64,000 nucleotides of DNA from Agriterribacter humi (GTDB lineage Bacteria; Bacteroidota; Bacteroidia; Chitinophagales; Chitinophagaceae): the NCBI RefSeq assembly GCF_009192765.1, contig NZ_VOHQ01000012.1, positions 140,309-204,308 of the forward strand. Reading direction: 5' to 3'. Of the stretch, positions 18,006-25,947 are shown one piece after another; position 1 is the stretch's first letter; every line of letters begins with the position of its first letter. A model generated the notes under the pieces. It did no database searches, was not told the origin of the DNA, and saw only the letters and a program-made list of their open reading frames with translations. The translations under genes were made by a program, and so were the position numbers.

Positions 18006-18911
18006 TCATTCAGCATTTTCTTCTTTTGCAATATTGCCTGTACTGAGGTTATTGCCACAGCTCCAGCAAAATTTTACATTGTCTTTATCCGACCTGGCCC
18101 CACAGCCGGGACAGATAAATCCAGCTTTGTCCAACCGGCTTTCTTTTACCATAGACGCAGATAATATACCCGTAGGCACCGCAATAATCGCATATCCGAG
18201 AATCATAATAAAAGATGCCAGTGCCTTTCCCCCCGCTGTTACCGGGGCCACATCGCCACAGCCGACTGTGGTTATGGTTACAATAGCCCAGTAAATACTT
18301 TGAGGAATAGAACTGAATCCCGGGTTGTGTTTGAACTCAATTACATACATCAGGGATCCGAGGAAAAAGGTTAATACCAAAACAAAGAACAGGAAGATAA
18401 GGATCTTCCGGAAACTCTTTATCAGTGAAAATACCAGGAGGCGGCTTTCATCCAGGAACTTAACCATCCTGAATATCCTGAATATCCGTAAAAGCCGGAA
18501 TGACCGGATAATCATCAGCATGTGCGACTGGGGAAAAATGAATTCAAGATAAGAAGGCAGTATTGCCAACAGATCAATGACCCCATAAAAACTCAGTACA
18601 AATTGCTTTGGCCGTTTTACACATAACAAACGAAAAACATATTCAATACTAAAAACAATGATAAAAAAATAATCGAGCATTTGAAAAACATAAGCATAGC
18701 GTGCCGAAATACTTTCTACGCTTTCAAGCAGCAGCAGAAGGATGTTGACCAGGATTAAACAAAACAGGCTAATATCAAACAGCCTGCCCATGGGCGTGTT
18801 GGCCTGAAAAATGATTACATACAGCTTATATTGCCATGAAGTGTGGTCATCAGGCTTGTTTTGATCCTGAACAACATCAATTTTGTCTGGTATAATTCTG
18901 AATAAACTCAT
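18006..18911 (-). CDS. Voltage-gated cation (K+-type) channel with C-terminal zinc ribbon
   Basis: Inner-membrane six-helix channel, 301 residues from the Met at 18911 (MSLFRIIPDK); a longer frame to 18977 adds 22 unlikely residues. S1-S3 are hydrophobic. S4 is Arg-rich (RSFRLLRIFRIFRMVKF) with a voltage-sensor spacing. The pore helix and filter read TITTVGCGDVAP, where K+ channels have GYG; the codon is TGT. S6 is ASFIMILGYAIIAVPTGI. The C-terminus carries two CxxC pairs (CPGCG and CWSCG) like a double zinc ribbon. Its 3' end lies next to the decayed end of the CRISPR array. Ion selectivity cannot be assumed because of the filter change. Confidence 0.9.
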   Translation of the reverse strand: MSLFRIIPDKIDVVQDQNKPDDHTSWQYKLYVIIFQANTPMGRLFDISLFCLILVNILLLLLESVESISARYAYVFQMLDYFFIIVFSIEYVFRLLCVKRPKQFVLSFYGVIDLLAILPSYLEFIFPQSHMLMIIRSFRLLRIFRIFRMVKFLDESRLLVFSLIKSFRKILIFLFFVLVLTFFLGSLMYVIEFKHNPGFSSIPQSIYWAIVTITTVGCGDVAPVTAGGKALASFIMILGYAIIAVPTGILSASMVKESRLDKAGFICPGCGARSDKDNVKFCWSCGNNLSTGNIAKEENAE

Positions 18912-19281
18912 ATACGCACTGGACAAATGTATATAAATATGAGCGTTGTGCATATAAATTAAAAGGAAAGGAAGCATTAGCTAAGCCCATTATAAAAACC
19001 GGCTGCTTAATACGTTGCATTATAATATATCGCCGGTCACCATAATTAGTTTACCCGATGCGATGATCTCCAATGTTACCTTAACGAATATTGAAAATAA
19101 TCTTGTTTTATCCTGCCATAAAAAAGATTACAGAACGACTATAGTAACCGATGACCTGCAATACTGCTTCATTTAAAAATGTAAAAGTAACCGAGCCCGG
19201 AAAAAATAAAATGATTCATACCTATAAATCCACCGGCATAACGGGAACACCGGCAAGGCAGTAGCCGTTGAGCATAAATAA
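18912..19281. pseudogene. Gene-free stretch with a possible decayed coding fragment
   Basis: No intact gene. On the plus strand about 19021-19161 reads as a protein-like segment (SPVTIISLPDAMISNVTL, then ENNLVLSCHKKDYRTTIVTD); after a one-base shift it continues to a stop at 19262-19264 (ASFKNVKVTEPGKNK, STGITGTPARQ). This may be the remnant of a small gene broken by a frameshift, or chance. I do not recognise a family. Confidence 0.25.
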
Positions 19282-19326
19282 AAAACAGGGAACGAAGATT
19301 CATCCAGTTTCTTCGTTCCCTGTTTT
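19282..19326. terminator. Strong bidirectional terminator
   Basis: AAAACAGGGAACGAAGA and TCTTCGTTCCCTGTTTT are perfect 17-base complements around an 11-base loop, with A-rich and T-rich flanks. It ends the minus-strand Gre-type gene, whose stop codon is 42 bp away. Confidence 0.9.
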
Positions 19327-19367
19327 CATACCAAAAGCAATTTATATAAGTCTCTTTATACGCCAGC

Positions 19368-19760
19368 TCAATAAAATGCTTCTGCGGGAGTAACTACATT
19401 GATAATAAAAAAATACCGTATCCCTTTGCTGGTATTCCATTTGAGCTCCTGCCCTTTTCTCATGCCAAGTAAAGCAGCGCCCAGTGGTCTGAATACATTA
19501 TCGGTATTAATAACCGTGGTTCCGGCTTCGGGTACGGCTAAACGGTATTGAAAATTTCTCCGTCCTGCCTTATCACGCAACAGCAACAGGGAATTAAGCC
19601 GCGCAACTTCGTAATCAAAGTCGGCATGATTTACAACTTCTGCATGCTGCAGCTTTTCTCTTATAGCATCGGAGCCCGGAAGTTCCGCATCAGCTTCCAG
19701 CAGTTTCTTTAACACATCTGCATCTTCTTTGAGGAGCATCGCTTTCTGTATCTTTTTCAT
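19368..19760 (-). CDS. GreA/GreB-family transcription elongation factor-like protein
   Basis: 130 residues with a helical N-terminus (about 1-75) and a C-terminal Gre/FKBP-like domain (TVINTDNVFRPLGAALLGMR, then KGIRYFFIINVV). The PLGxALLGxxxG signature is typical of GreA, GreB and the Rnk nucleoside-diphosphate-kinase regulator. The N-terminal coiled coil is shorter than in GreA (158 residues) and lacks an obvious acidic tip, so it is more likely an Rnk-like RNA-polymerase-binding regulator than a cleavage factor. Monocistronic. Confidence 0.85.
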   Translation of the reverse strand: MKKIQKAMLLKEDADVLKKLLEADAELPGSDAIREKLQHAEVVNHADFDYEVARLNSLLLLRDKAGRRNFQYRLAVPEAGTTVINTDNVFRPLGAALLGMRKGQELKWNTSKGIRYFFIINVVTPAEAFY

Positions 19761-20204
19761 GATAGTGATTATTGATGTAGTGATTAAATAAATACATGAT
19801 GACCGGGTAAATGAAGGCCCTGCCGTAAAATCAATACAGCTTTACCTGTATTAAATAATTTAACAGCAAACAAGACCTGATTTCATTTGAATAAAACCGG
19901 TTATTAAAAAATGAACACCCCGGGCCGGAATTTTATTGGGCCGGGGCCAGCGTATTGAAGTCTTTAAAATTGGAAAAGAAGTACATCCTCTGGCGGGCGT
20001 AAAGTGGTTTGCCGGTCAAATCAGGCATACCCGTCAGCTTAAAAGATAATATGTAGAACAATTTTTTCACCAATGGCGAATATAGCAAATAAAGCCGTCC
20101 GTGGCATCCCAAAAATGTTAATCCTGCTGGCTGCCGTCCTGCATGCGCTTTACCACCGAACATGGTAGCGTTAACCAGTAAATAATAAAAAAGAAGTGGT
20201 GACG
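19761..20204. other. Gene-free stretch, possible remnant ORF
   Basis: A 76-codon minus-strand frame (19933-20163) ends in GMPDLTGKPLYARQRMYFF... and looks protein-like at its C-terminus but not at its N-terminus. It may be the tail of a decayed gene; I do not recognise it. Nothing else is visible here. Confidence 0.25.
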
Positions 20205-20561
20205 CTATACTTTGCGCAACGTATTCCGTACAGATGCCAGTATTTGCTGTGCCTGTTCAGGATCAAAATCTCCATGCTGTATTTTTTTCACACCCAGTCT
20301 GGAAAGTTCTATGTGTACTGCAGGTTCAATACCATGATTAGCAAGACACGCTTTTGCGCACGACAAAGGACAACCATCAAGTACAACAATTTTCCTGTTT
20401 GACAAAGCGGTCTTTACTAACTTTTTCACATTGCCCCCCACGCCCACAATACACGACATTTCAGCATCTCCGGCCCTGTCGGTGGTAACGGCAATATAGT
20501 TGGCCATTTGTGCTGCACTGGAACATCCTGAACAGGAATAGATCAATGGTTTTGTTTCCAT
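20205..20561 (-). CDS. DGC-domain putative zinc-binding protein
   Basis: 118 residues. An N-terminal CSGCSSAAQMANY motif, a central GVGGNVKKLVK and the family signature LDGCPLSCAKACL (Asp-Gly-Cys) define the DGC family; six or more cysteines suggest metal binding. Function is not established. In other Bacteroidota such genes often lie near Crp/Fnr regulators and respiratory genes; here an Fnr-like regulator is 770 bp away. Confidence 0.88.
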   Translation of the reverse strand: METKPLIYSCSGCSSAAQMANYIAVTTDRAGDAEMSCIVGVGGNVKKLVKTALSNRKIVVLDGCPLSCAKACLANHGIEPAVHIELSRLGVKKIQHGDFDPEQAQQILASVRNTLRKV

Positions 20562-20722
20562 ATAAGTACAGTTAACAGAAAAACAATAAAATGTAAATGT
20601 TGCAAAACTATACCCCGGAGTGTGGAATGGTATTTACAGGCTACTGTTAAAACTTAAACTATATGCGTTTCCGCATTTTTAAAAGCATAGTTGCTCATTA
20701 ATTTGCAGCACATTTGAAAAAA

Positions 20723-20750
20723 TGTTTTAAGATCAACTGTTCTTAAAACA
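20723..20750. promoter_or_regulatory. 10-bp perfect inverted repeat upstream of the PTPS/QueD gene
   Basis: TGTTTTAAGA, eight bases, then TCTTAAAACA: perfect arms ending ten bases before the ATG at 20761. The position fits a repressor operator or a leader hairpin blocking translation. The neighbouring Fnr-like protein is a candidate binder, but the sequence is not a classical FNR box. Confidence 0.5.
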
Positions 20751-20760
20751 CTGTATACCC

Positions 20761-21117
20761 ATGCTTATATTCAAAGATTTTACATTCGATGCGGCACATT
20801 TTCTTCCAAAACTACCCCCGGCTCACAAATGCGCAGCAATGCACGGACACACCTACCATGTAAGGATTTACGCGAAAGGAACGCCCGGTGAGCAATCGGG
20901 ATGGATAGTTGATTTTGGTGAAATAAAAGAAAGTGTACATCTTATACTGAATCAATTAGATCATAAATGCCTGAACAGTATACCCGGACTGGAAAACCCA
21001 ACCTGTGAGGTGATTGCGATGTGGATATGGCAGCGATTAAAACCCCTGTTACAGCCACTTGCCCGTATAGAACTACGTGAAACCCTTACCAGCGGCGTAA
21101 TATACGATGGAACATAA
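20761..21117 (+). CDS. 6-pyruvoyl-tetrahydropterin synthase / QueD family protein
   Basis: Converts 7,8-dihydroneopterin triphosphate; in bacteria usually QueD, giving carboxy-tetrahydropterin for queuosine synthesis. 118 residues, the normal length. Zinc ligands are His13 (DAAHFL), His28 and His30 (MHGHTYH); the catalytic Cys24 lies in AHKCAAMHGH; DFGEIK and LDHKCLN follow, then ELRETLTSGVIY at the C-terminus with the substrate-binding Glu. No other queuosine gene is nearby. Confidence 0.9.
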   Translation: MLIFKDFTFDAAHFLPKLPPAHKCAAMHGHTYHVRIYAKGTPGEQSGWIVDFGEIKESVHLILNQLDHKCLNSIPGLENPTCEVIAMWIWQRLKPLLQPLARIELRETLTSGVIYDGT

Positions 21118-21329
21118 AACCTGCAGCTTCACACACCAATACGCGCTGACCTTGTATATATTATATTCTTCGGGAACTTCTTCCTGCAAAGTATCAAAAC
21201 ATGATAAAAATCAGCTGGCTTAACCACGGTAGTCAGTTTTTTAAAAACATAGAGTGAGAAACTTTGATAGGGGGAAGTCTGGCCACAAATCCTGTGTCAA
21301 TTGTTTCCGGTATTTCCTGTTATACACAT

Positions 21330-22031
21330 ATGGCCCAACCTAATCCAAGATGCAATACCTGTCGTGTTAGAAATTGTTCTGTGCTCAGCAACTGCTCCAA
21401 CGATATCCTGGAAGCACTATCTGACCATAAGAAGTATCTTCATTTTCAAAAGGGGGAACGCCTGCTTATTGAAGGACAACGCGGAGGAGGTATTTATTTT
21501 ATCAGATCGGGGATAGCAAAAGTTGAAGTGAATGGAAAAAGCGGACGTCCGCTGATCCTTCGCCTGGCGGGAGCAGGGTCAATTCTCGGGCACCGGATGT
21601 GTGGCAGTAAGAATGAACAACCCGTATCAGTAGAAGCGGTTGAAGATCTGTATGTATGCCATATTACCCTTGCCTTTTATGAACAATTGATTGAAAAGAG
21701 CCCTGCGCTTCACAAGGAGATGATGCAGTTATTGCTAAATGAAATACGGCAGGTTGAACTGCATGCCGTACGCCTCACCCATCTCTCCGTTAAAGAAAGA
21801 GTAGCAGGAGCCTTATTAGAAATCGCAAAACTATATCATTATCAACCCGGCAGTAACGGCATTCGCGTTCATTTGGAGCGTCAGGACCTGGCCGATCTTT
21901 CCGGTACTACAAGAGAACAGGTATCACGGATGCTTACCGGATTACAACGTGCTGGTTTCATAAAACTCAGCGGGAAACATTTCAAGTTTTTAAACCTTAA
22001 CAGTTTGCAGAATATTACAGCCTTCCACTAA
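21330..22031 (+). CDS. Crp/Fnr-family transcriptional regulator with N-terminal cysteine cluster
   Basis: 233 residues from the ATG at 21330 (MAQPNPRCNTC); a TTG 66 bp upstream would add an unlikely extension. The N-terminus has Cys8, Cys11, Cys16 and Cys22 (CNTCRVRNCSVLSNC), comparable to the Fe-S-binding region of FNR. The cyclic-nucleotide-binding fold follows (GGGIYFIRSGIAKVEV), then the dimerisation helix and an HTH (DLADLSGTTREQVSRMLTGL). Probably senses oxygen or nitric oxide; inferred from the cysteines. Confidence 0.9.
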   Translation: MAQPNPRCNTCRVRNCSVLSNCSNDILEALSDHKKYLHFQKGERLLIEGQRGGGIYFIRSGIAKVEVNGKSGRPLILRLAGAGSILGHRMCGSKNEQPVSVEAVEDLYVCHITLAFYEQLIEKSPALHKEMMQLLLNEIRQVELHAVRLTHLSVKERVAGALLEIAKLYHYQPGSNGIRVHLERQDLADLSGTTREQVSRMLTGLQRAGFIKLSGKHFKFLNLNSLQNITAFH

Positions 22032-22140
22032 ATGCCTGACGGTACCCTCCGGTTAAACCCCTTTAAAATTCTTATCATAAATCCATTCACTTCCCGTCTT
22101 TATTTGTATTTTAACCGCTTTATTATTTCAAAACCAGCTT

Positions 22141-23529
22141 ATGAGCATTCCTTCCCAACTGAACCGCACCCTTGGACTTCGTTTAGCCATTATAGTGGTA
22201 ATGGGCAATATTATCGGTTCGGGCGTATACAAAAAGGTGGCGCCCATGGCTGCCGAACTGCATTCACCCGGGTGGGTGCTGATCTGCTGGTTGCTGGGCG
22301 GCATTATTACACTCATGGGAGCGCTCAGCAATGCCGAAATTGCCAGTATGCTGGCCGATACCGGCGGAGAATACGCTTACTATAAAAAAATATACGGGCG
22401 ATTCTTTTCCTTTCTCTATGGCTGGTCAAATTTTGCCGCTATTAAAACAGCGGCTGTGGCAAGTATCGCCTACGTTTTTGCGCAATCGCTGCACAGCATT
22501 GTACATCTCCCACCGTTGCTGGCATCATGGGCGGATATGAATATAGCAGGCGTATTTTATCCTTTTGCCGGCTTCAATGTTAAACTCACAGCTATTGTGC
22601 TGGTCCTTATACTTACATGGATCAACACCACCGGCCTTAAAACCGGTGCAGGACTAAGCACGGTACTGATGTTGCTTGTTCTGGCAGGAATAACGCTTAT
22701 TGTTGTGCTCGGATTAAGCAGTCCGGAGGCTAACGTACCCACAGTATTTCATTTAGAAACGACCAACGCAGCACCTGTAACCATGAGTGCGGTATTTACC
22801 GCTATGCTGGCTGCATTCTGGGCATACGAGGGATGGAATTCCGTAGGCATGCTGGGCGGTGAAATTAAAAACCCTCACCGCAATGTGCCGCTAAGCATCA
22901 CGATCGGACTGCTGCTGGTGATCACACTTTATTTCTTAGTTAACATGACCTACCTGTCTGTATTGTCCACACCAAATATGGAACAAGTACATGCATCCAA
23001 TAACACCATTGCAGCGGTGGAAGCCGTAAAGGTCTTTGCCGGAAGTACCGGTGTATTCCTTATATCATTATTAATATTGGTAACCACCCTCGGCTGTACG
23101 CATGCCACCATTCTCAGCAATGCCCGCACCTATTACGCAATGGCAAAAGAAAAGGTATTCTTTTCAAAAGTAGCCAGGCTGAATGCCGCAAAAGTGCCTG
23201 GCAATGCATTGTGGTGCCAGGGCATATGGGCATGTTTGCTCGTATTATCGGGCACATTTGACCAGCTTACGGATATGCTTATTTTCGCTGCTTTTATATA
23301 CTACGGAGCCACCACCTTAGGTGTTTTTATTTTAAGAAAAAAGATGCCTGATGCACCGAGGCCTTATAAAGTATGGGGCTACCCCATTGTTCCGGCATTG
23401 TTCATTATTTTCTGTGTTTTACTCGTAGGCAATACCCTTATTGAACGACCCCGTGAAGCAGGTATAGGGCTAACACTGATATTATTGGGTGTTCCGTTTT
23501 ACTGGTGGTTCAGAAGAAGGAAAGAGTGA
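22141..23529 (+). CDS. APC-superfamily amino-acid permease
   Basis: Inner-membrane transporter of 462 residues with about 12 transmembrane helices. The N-terminal signature GNIIGSGVYKKVAP is the substrate- and sodium/proton-binding loop of the APC/LAT family; EIASMLADTGGEYAYY follows in helix 2-3, and AFWAYEGWNSVGMLGGEIKNPHRNVP matches the L-type family consensus. Ends with an Arg/Lys-rich cytoplasmic tail. Substrate unknown, probably neutral amino acids. Confidence 0.92.
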   Translation: MSIPSQLNRTLGLRLAIIVVMGNIIGSGVYKKVAPMAAELHSPGWVLICWLLGGIITLMGALSNAEIASMLADTGGEYAYYKKIYGRFFSFLYGWSNFAAIKTAAVASIAYVFAQSLHSIVHLPPLLASWADMNIAGVFYPFAGFNVKLTAIVLVLILTWINTTGLKTGAGLSTVLMLLVLAGITLIVVLGLSSPEANVPTVFHLETTNAAPVTMSAVFTAMLAAFWAYEGWNSVGMLGGEIKNPHRNVPLSITIGLLLVITLYFLVNMTYLSVLSTPNMEQVHASNNTIAAVEAVKVFAGSTGVFLISLLILVTTLGCTHATILSNARTYYAMAKEKVFFSKVARLNAAKVPGNALWCQGIWACLLVLSGTFDQLTDMLIFAAFIYYGATTLGVFILRKKMPDAPRPYKVWGYPIVPALFIIFCVLLVGNTLIERPREAGIGLTLILLGVPFYWWFRRRKE

Positions 23530-23754
23530 TGTTACAGGTTACAAGTTACAAGGTGCAGGTCGCAGGGGGGTGCAGTTGGACAGCACATTTCGCTTCGGAC
23601 TTCACATCTTGCATTTGGAATCTGTTAAGTCTACAGTGTTTATCCGCCACGGTGGAGAAGTTTGGTTTTTGTGATTTGTTTTTTATATTTCCTTGTACCC
23701 TGTAACCTGCATCATGCAAGACCCACTCACATTTTCAAATTTTCAAATTACCAG
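23530..23754. repeat. Gene-free stretch with an imperfect long-range inverted repeat
   Basis: CAGGTTACAAGTTACAAGG (23535-23553) is matched 17/19 in inverted orientation at 23691-23709. The interior at 23666-23695 shares a block (TTTTTGTGATTTG...TTTATATTTCCTT) with 28977-29005, so it looks like a dispersed intergenic repeat. No gene is seen. Confidence 0.55.
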
Positions 23755-25635
23755 TTACCTCCCAAACATCCGTTCCAGGTAATCTTTCTTAAACGCGATA
23801 TAGGTAGGATTGCCTGAAGGTGTGATGTTGGGTTGTGCGCATGCAAACAATTCATCTGCCAACGCTTTCATTTCTTTTTGTGCCAGGAAGCGGCCCGGCT
23901 TTACCGCATGCTGCCAGGCAAGACTGCGAATAAGTTTTTCCCGTTTTGAAAACTTTACATCGTTGTTAAAATGTTTGTATTGCTCCAGCATTTGTTCAAT
24001 GGCTACTTTTTCATTTCCCTGGTCCACATCGGCAGGTGTGCCCTGTACCACAAAAGTATCTTTCCCAAAAAGCTCTATTTCATATCCCAGCATTTGCAGG
24101 TCGGGCAAAAGATCCTGGAGCAGTACGGCGTCGGGTGTAGTAAGCTGTACGGTTAACGGAAATAAGCTCCGCTGTGTGGCAATGGGCCTGCCTTTGGCTG
24201 CTGTAACATATCTTTCATATAAAATTCTTTCATGCGCTGCCTGCTGGTGGATCAATATAAAGCCCTGGTTGGTAGAGGCTGCCATATAGGTATTATGTAA
24301 CTGCAGCAGATCGGCGTTCTCCAGCAATTGTAATTTTTGTATTGCATTCGCCGCAAGGCCAATAGCACTTTGTTCATACTCCAGTTTATCCGGAACGGTA
24401 TCCTTTTGCAGCGGTTCAATTTGTGATTCCTTAGCAGGAAAAAAATCTTTCCAGTGTTTTAGTTCGCTTTTACTTTCTATTAAATGTGCCTGGTTTTTTT
24501 GAGTGAAGGTATTGTAGAGTGATGATGCTGCGGCATGCACTTTCTTCTCGTCTGTAAAAGGTTTGGATACCGCATCCAACTGCTGGATACCAGGATCAAG
24601 ATCGAAATTAAGCGTGGGCATTATACTAAATTGCGCCAGCGCATGTTTTACAGCAGCCTGCACAAACGCATAAATAATTTTTTCGTCTTCAAACTTGATT
24701 TCCTGCTTGGTAGGATGCACGTTAATATCTATTTGCGCAGGATCCAGGTCTATGAACAACACGTACATCGGAAAACTGTCGGCGGGTATCATTTGCTGGT
24801 AGGCGCTCATTACCGCATGATTCAGGTATGCACTCCGGATAAAACGGTTATTCACAAAAAAATACTGGTCGCCTCTTGTTTTTTTAGCAATTTCAGGCTT
24901 GCCCGCAAAACCATAAATATTCAGATAGTCGGTATTCTCCTGCACGTTTACAAGTTTGGCAGTATAGTTATTGCCCAGCAAATGAACGATCCGTTGTTTG
25001 AGTGAACCGCTCCCCAGGTGAAATATTTCCTGCCCGTTAGCGGTAAGCGAAAAGAAAATTTCCGGAAAAGCCATTGCCACGCGAATGAACTCATCTACGA
25101 TATGCCGCATTTCCACGGCATTGCTTTTTAAAAAATTTCTACGCGCAGGCACATTAAAGAAAACATTCTTCATCGCTATGCTCGTCCCAACCTGAAAAGC
25201 AATGGGTTCCTGTTTTTTTACCAGGCTGTTTTCTATTTCAATATACGTGCCCGCATCATCTTCTTCACGGCGGCTTTTCAACTCCACCTGTGCCACCGCG
25301 GCAATGGAAGCCAGTGCTTCACCCCGGAAGCCCATAGTGCGTATGCGAAACAGGTCATCTATATTACTAATCTTCGAAGTGGCGTGGCGCTCAAAACTCA
25401 TACGAGCATCTGTTTCGCTCATGCCGCTGCCATTGTCTATTACCTGTATCAGCGATTTTCCCGCATCGGCAACAATCAGCTTTATTTCCGTTGCACCTGC
25501 ATCCACAGCATTTTCCAGCAGCTCTTTTACTGCGCTCGATGGCCGTTGTATCACTTCCCCCGCCGCTATCTGGTTGGCTATATTATCGGGCAATAACTGA
25601 ATTCTGTCTGACAAAACCTTTGAGTTTAACAGCAA
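23755..25635 (-). CDS. mutL: DNA mismatch repair protein MutL
   Basis: Coordinates strand excision after MutS binds a mismatch. 626 residues. The GHKL ATPase has NQIAAGEVIQRPSSAVKELL with the catalytic Glu, DNGSGM, and RGEALASIAAV. The DNA-binding middle and the C-terminal dimerisation domain follow (SLFPLTVQL, CAQPNITPSGNPT). At the position of the endonuclease motif DQHA(X)2E(X)4E the protein reads HQQAAHERILYE, so the first Asp and the His are replaced. The start may be the TTG seven codons in (SDRIQLLPDN), but the ATG at 25635 is kept. Confidence 0.95.
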   Translation of the reverse strand: MLLNSKVLSDRIQLLPDNIANQIAAGEVIQRPSSAVKELLENAVDAGATEIKLIVADAGKSLIQVIDNGSGMSETDARMSFERHATSKISNIDDLFRIRTMGFRGEALASIAAVAQVELKSRREEDDAGTYIEIENSLVKKQEPIAFQVGTSIAMKNVFFNVPARRNFLKSNAVEMRHIVDEFIRVAMAFPEIFFSLTANGQEIFHLGSGSLKQRIVHLLGNNYTAKLVNVQENTDYLNIYGFAGKPEIAKKTRGDQYFFVNNRFIRSAYLNHAVMSAYQQMIPADSFPMYVLFIDLDPAQIDINVHPTKQEIKFEDEKIIYAFVQAAVKHALAQFSIMPTLNFDLDPGIQQLDAVSKPFTDEKKVHAAASSLYNTFTQKNQAHLIESKSELKHWKDFFPAKESQIEPLQKDTVPDKLEYEQSAIGLAANAIQKLQLLENADLLQLHNTYMAASTNQGFILIHQQAAHERILYERYVTAAKGRPIATQRSLFPLTVQLTTPDAVLLQDLLPDLQMLGYEIELFGKDTFVVQGTPADVDQGNEKVAIEQMLEQYKHFNNDVKFSKREKLIRSLAWQHAVKPGRFLAQKEMKALADELFACAQPNITPSGNPTYIAFKKDYLERMFGR

Positions 25636-25947
25636 AAATACGGGTTAGGAAGGGGAAATAAGAAAATGCGGGAATGGGGAAAATGTGGTACTTTGAAAAT
25701 GGAGAAACCCTAACACGACAAAAGAGCGTAAAATCATGTGGGACACCTGGGTGGAAAGGCGGCAGACTGATGTCCAAAATACAGGGCAGTCACATTTTAA
25801 AAGTCTCAAAAAATCAATCGACAAGAACCAATCAAATCTCAAATTCTAAATTTCAAATTTCACATCGCCAACTCAATTTGATTTGCATTAACGCCTCAAT
25901 GATAATAAATTCGCCTGAGGTATATATTACTGAACAATTTTTTGATC
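25636..25947. other. Gene-free stretch between mutL and the GH3 gene
   Basis: 312 bp, AT-rich near the right end, with short overlapping AAATTT-type repeats (25838-25862). No ORF of interest, palindrome or promoter consensus stands out beyond a near-match -7 box TAAATTCG about 40 bp before the GH3 gene. Confidence 0.5.
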
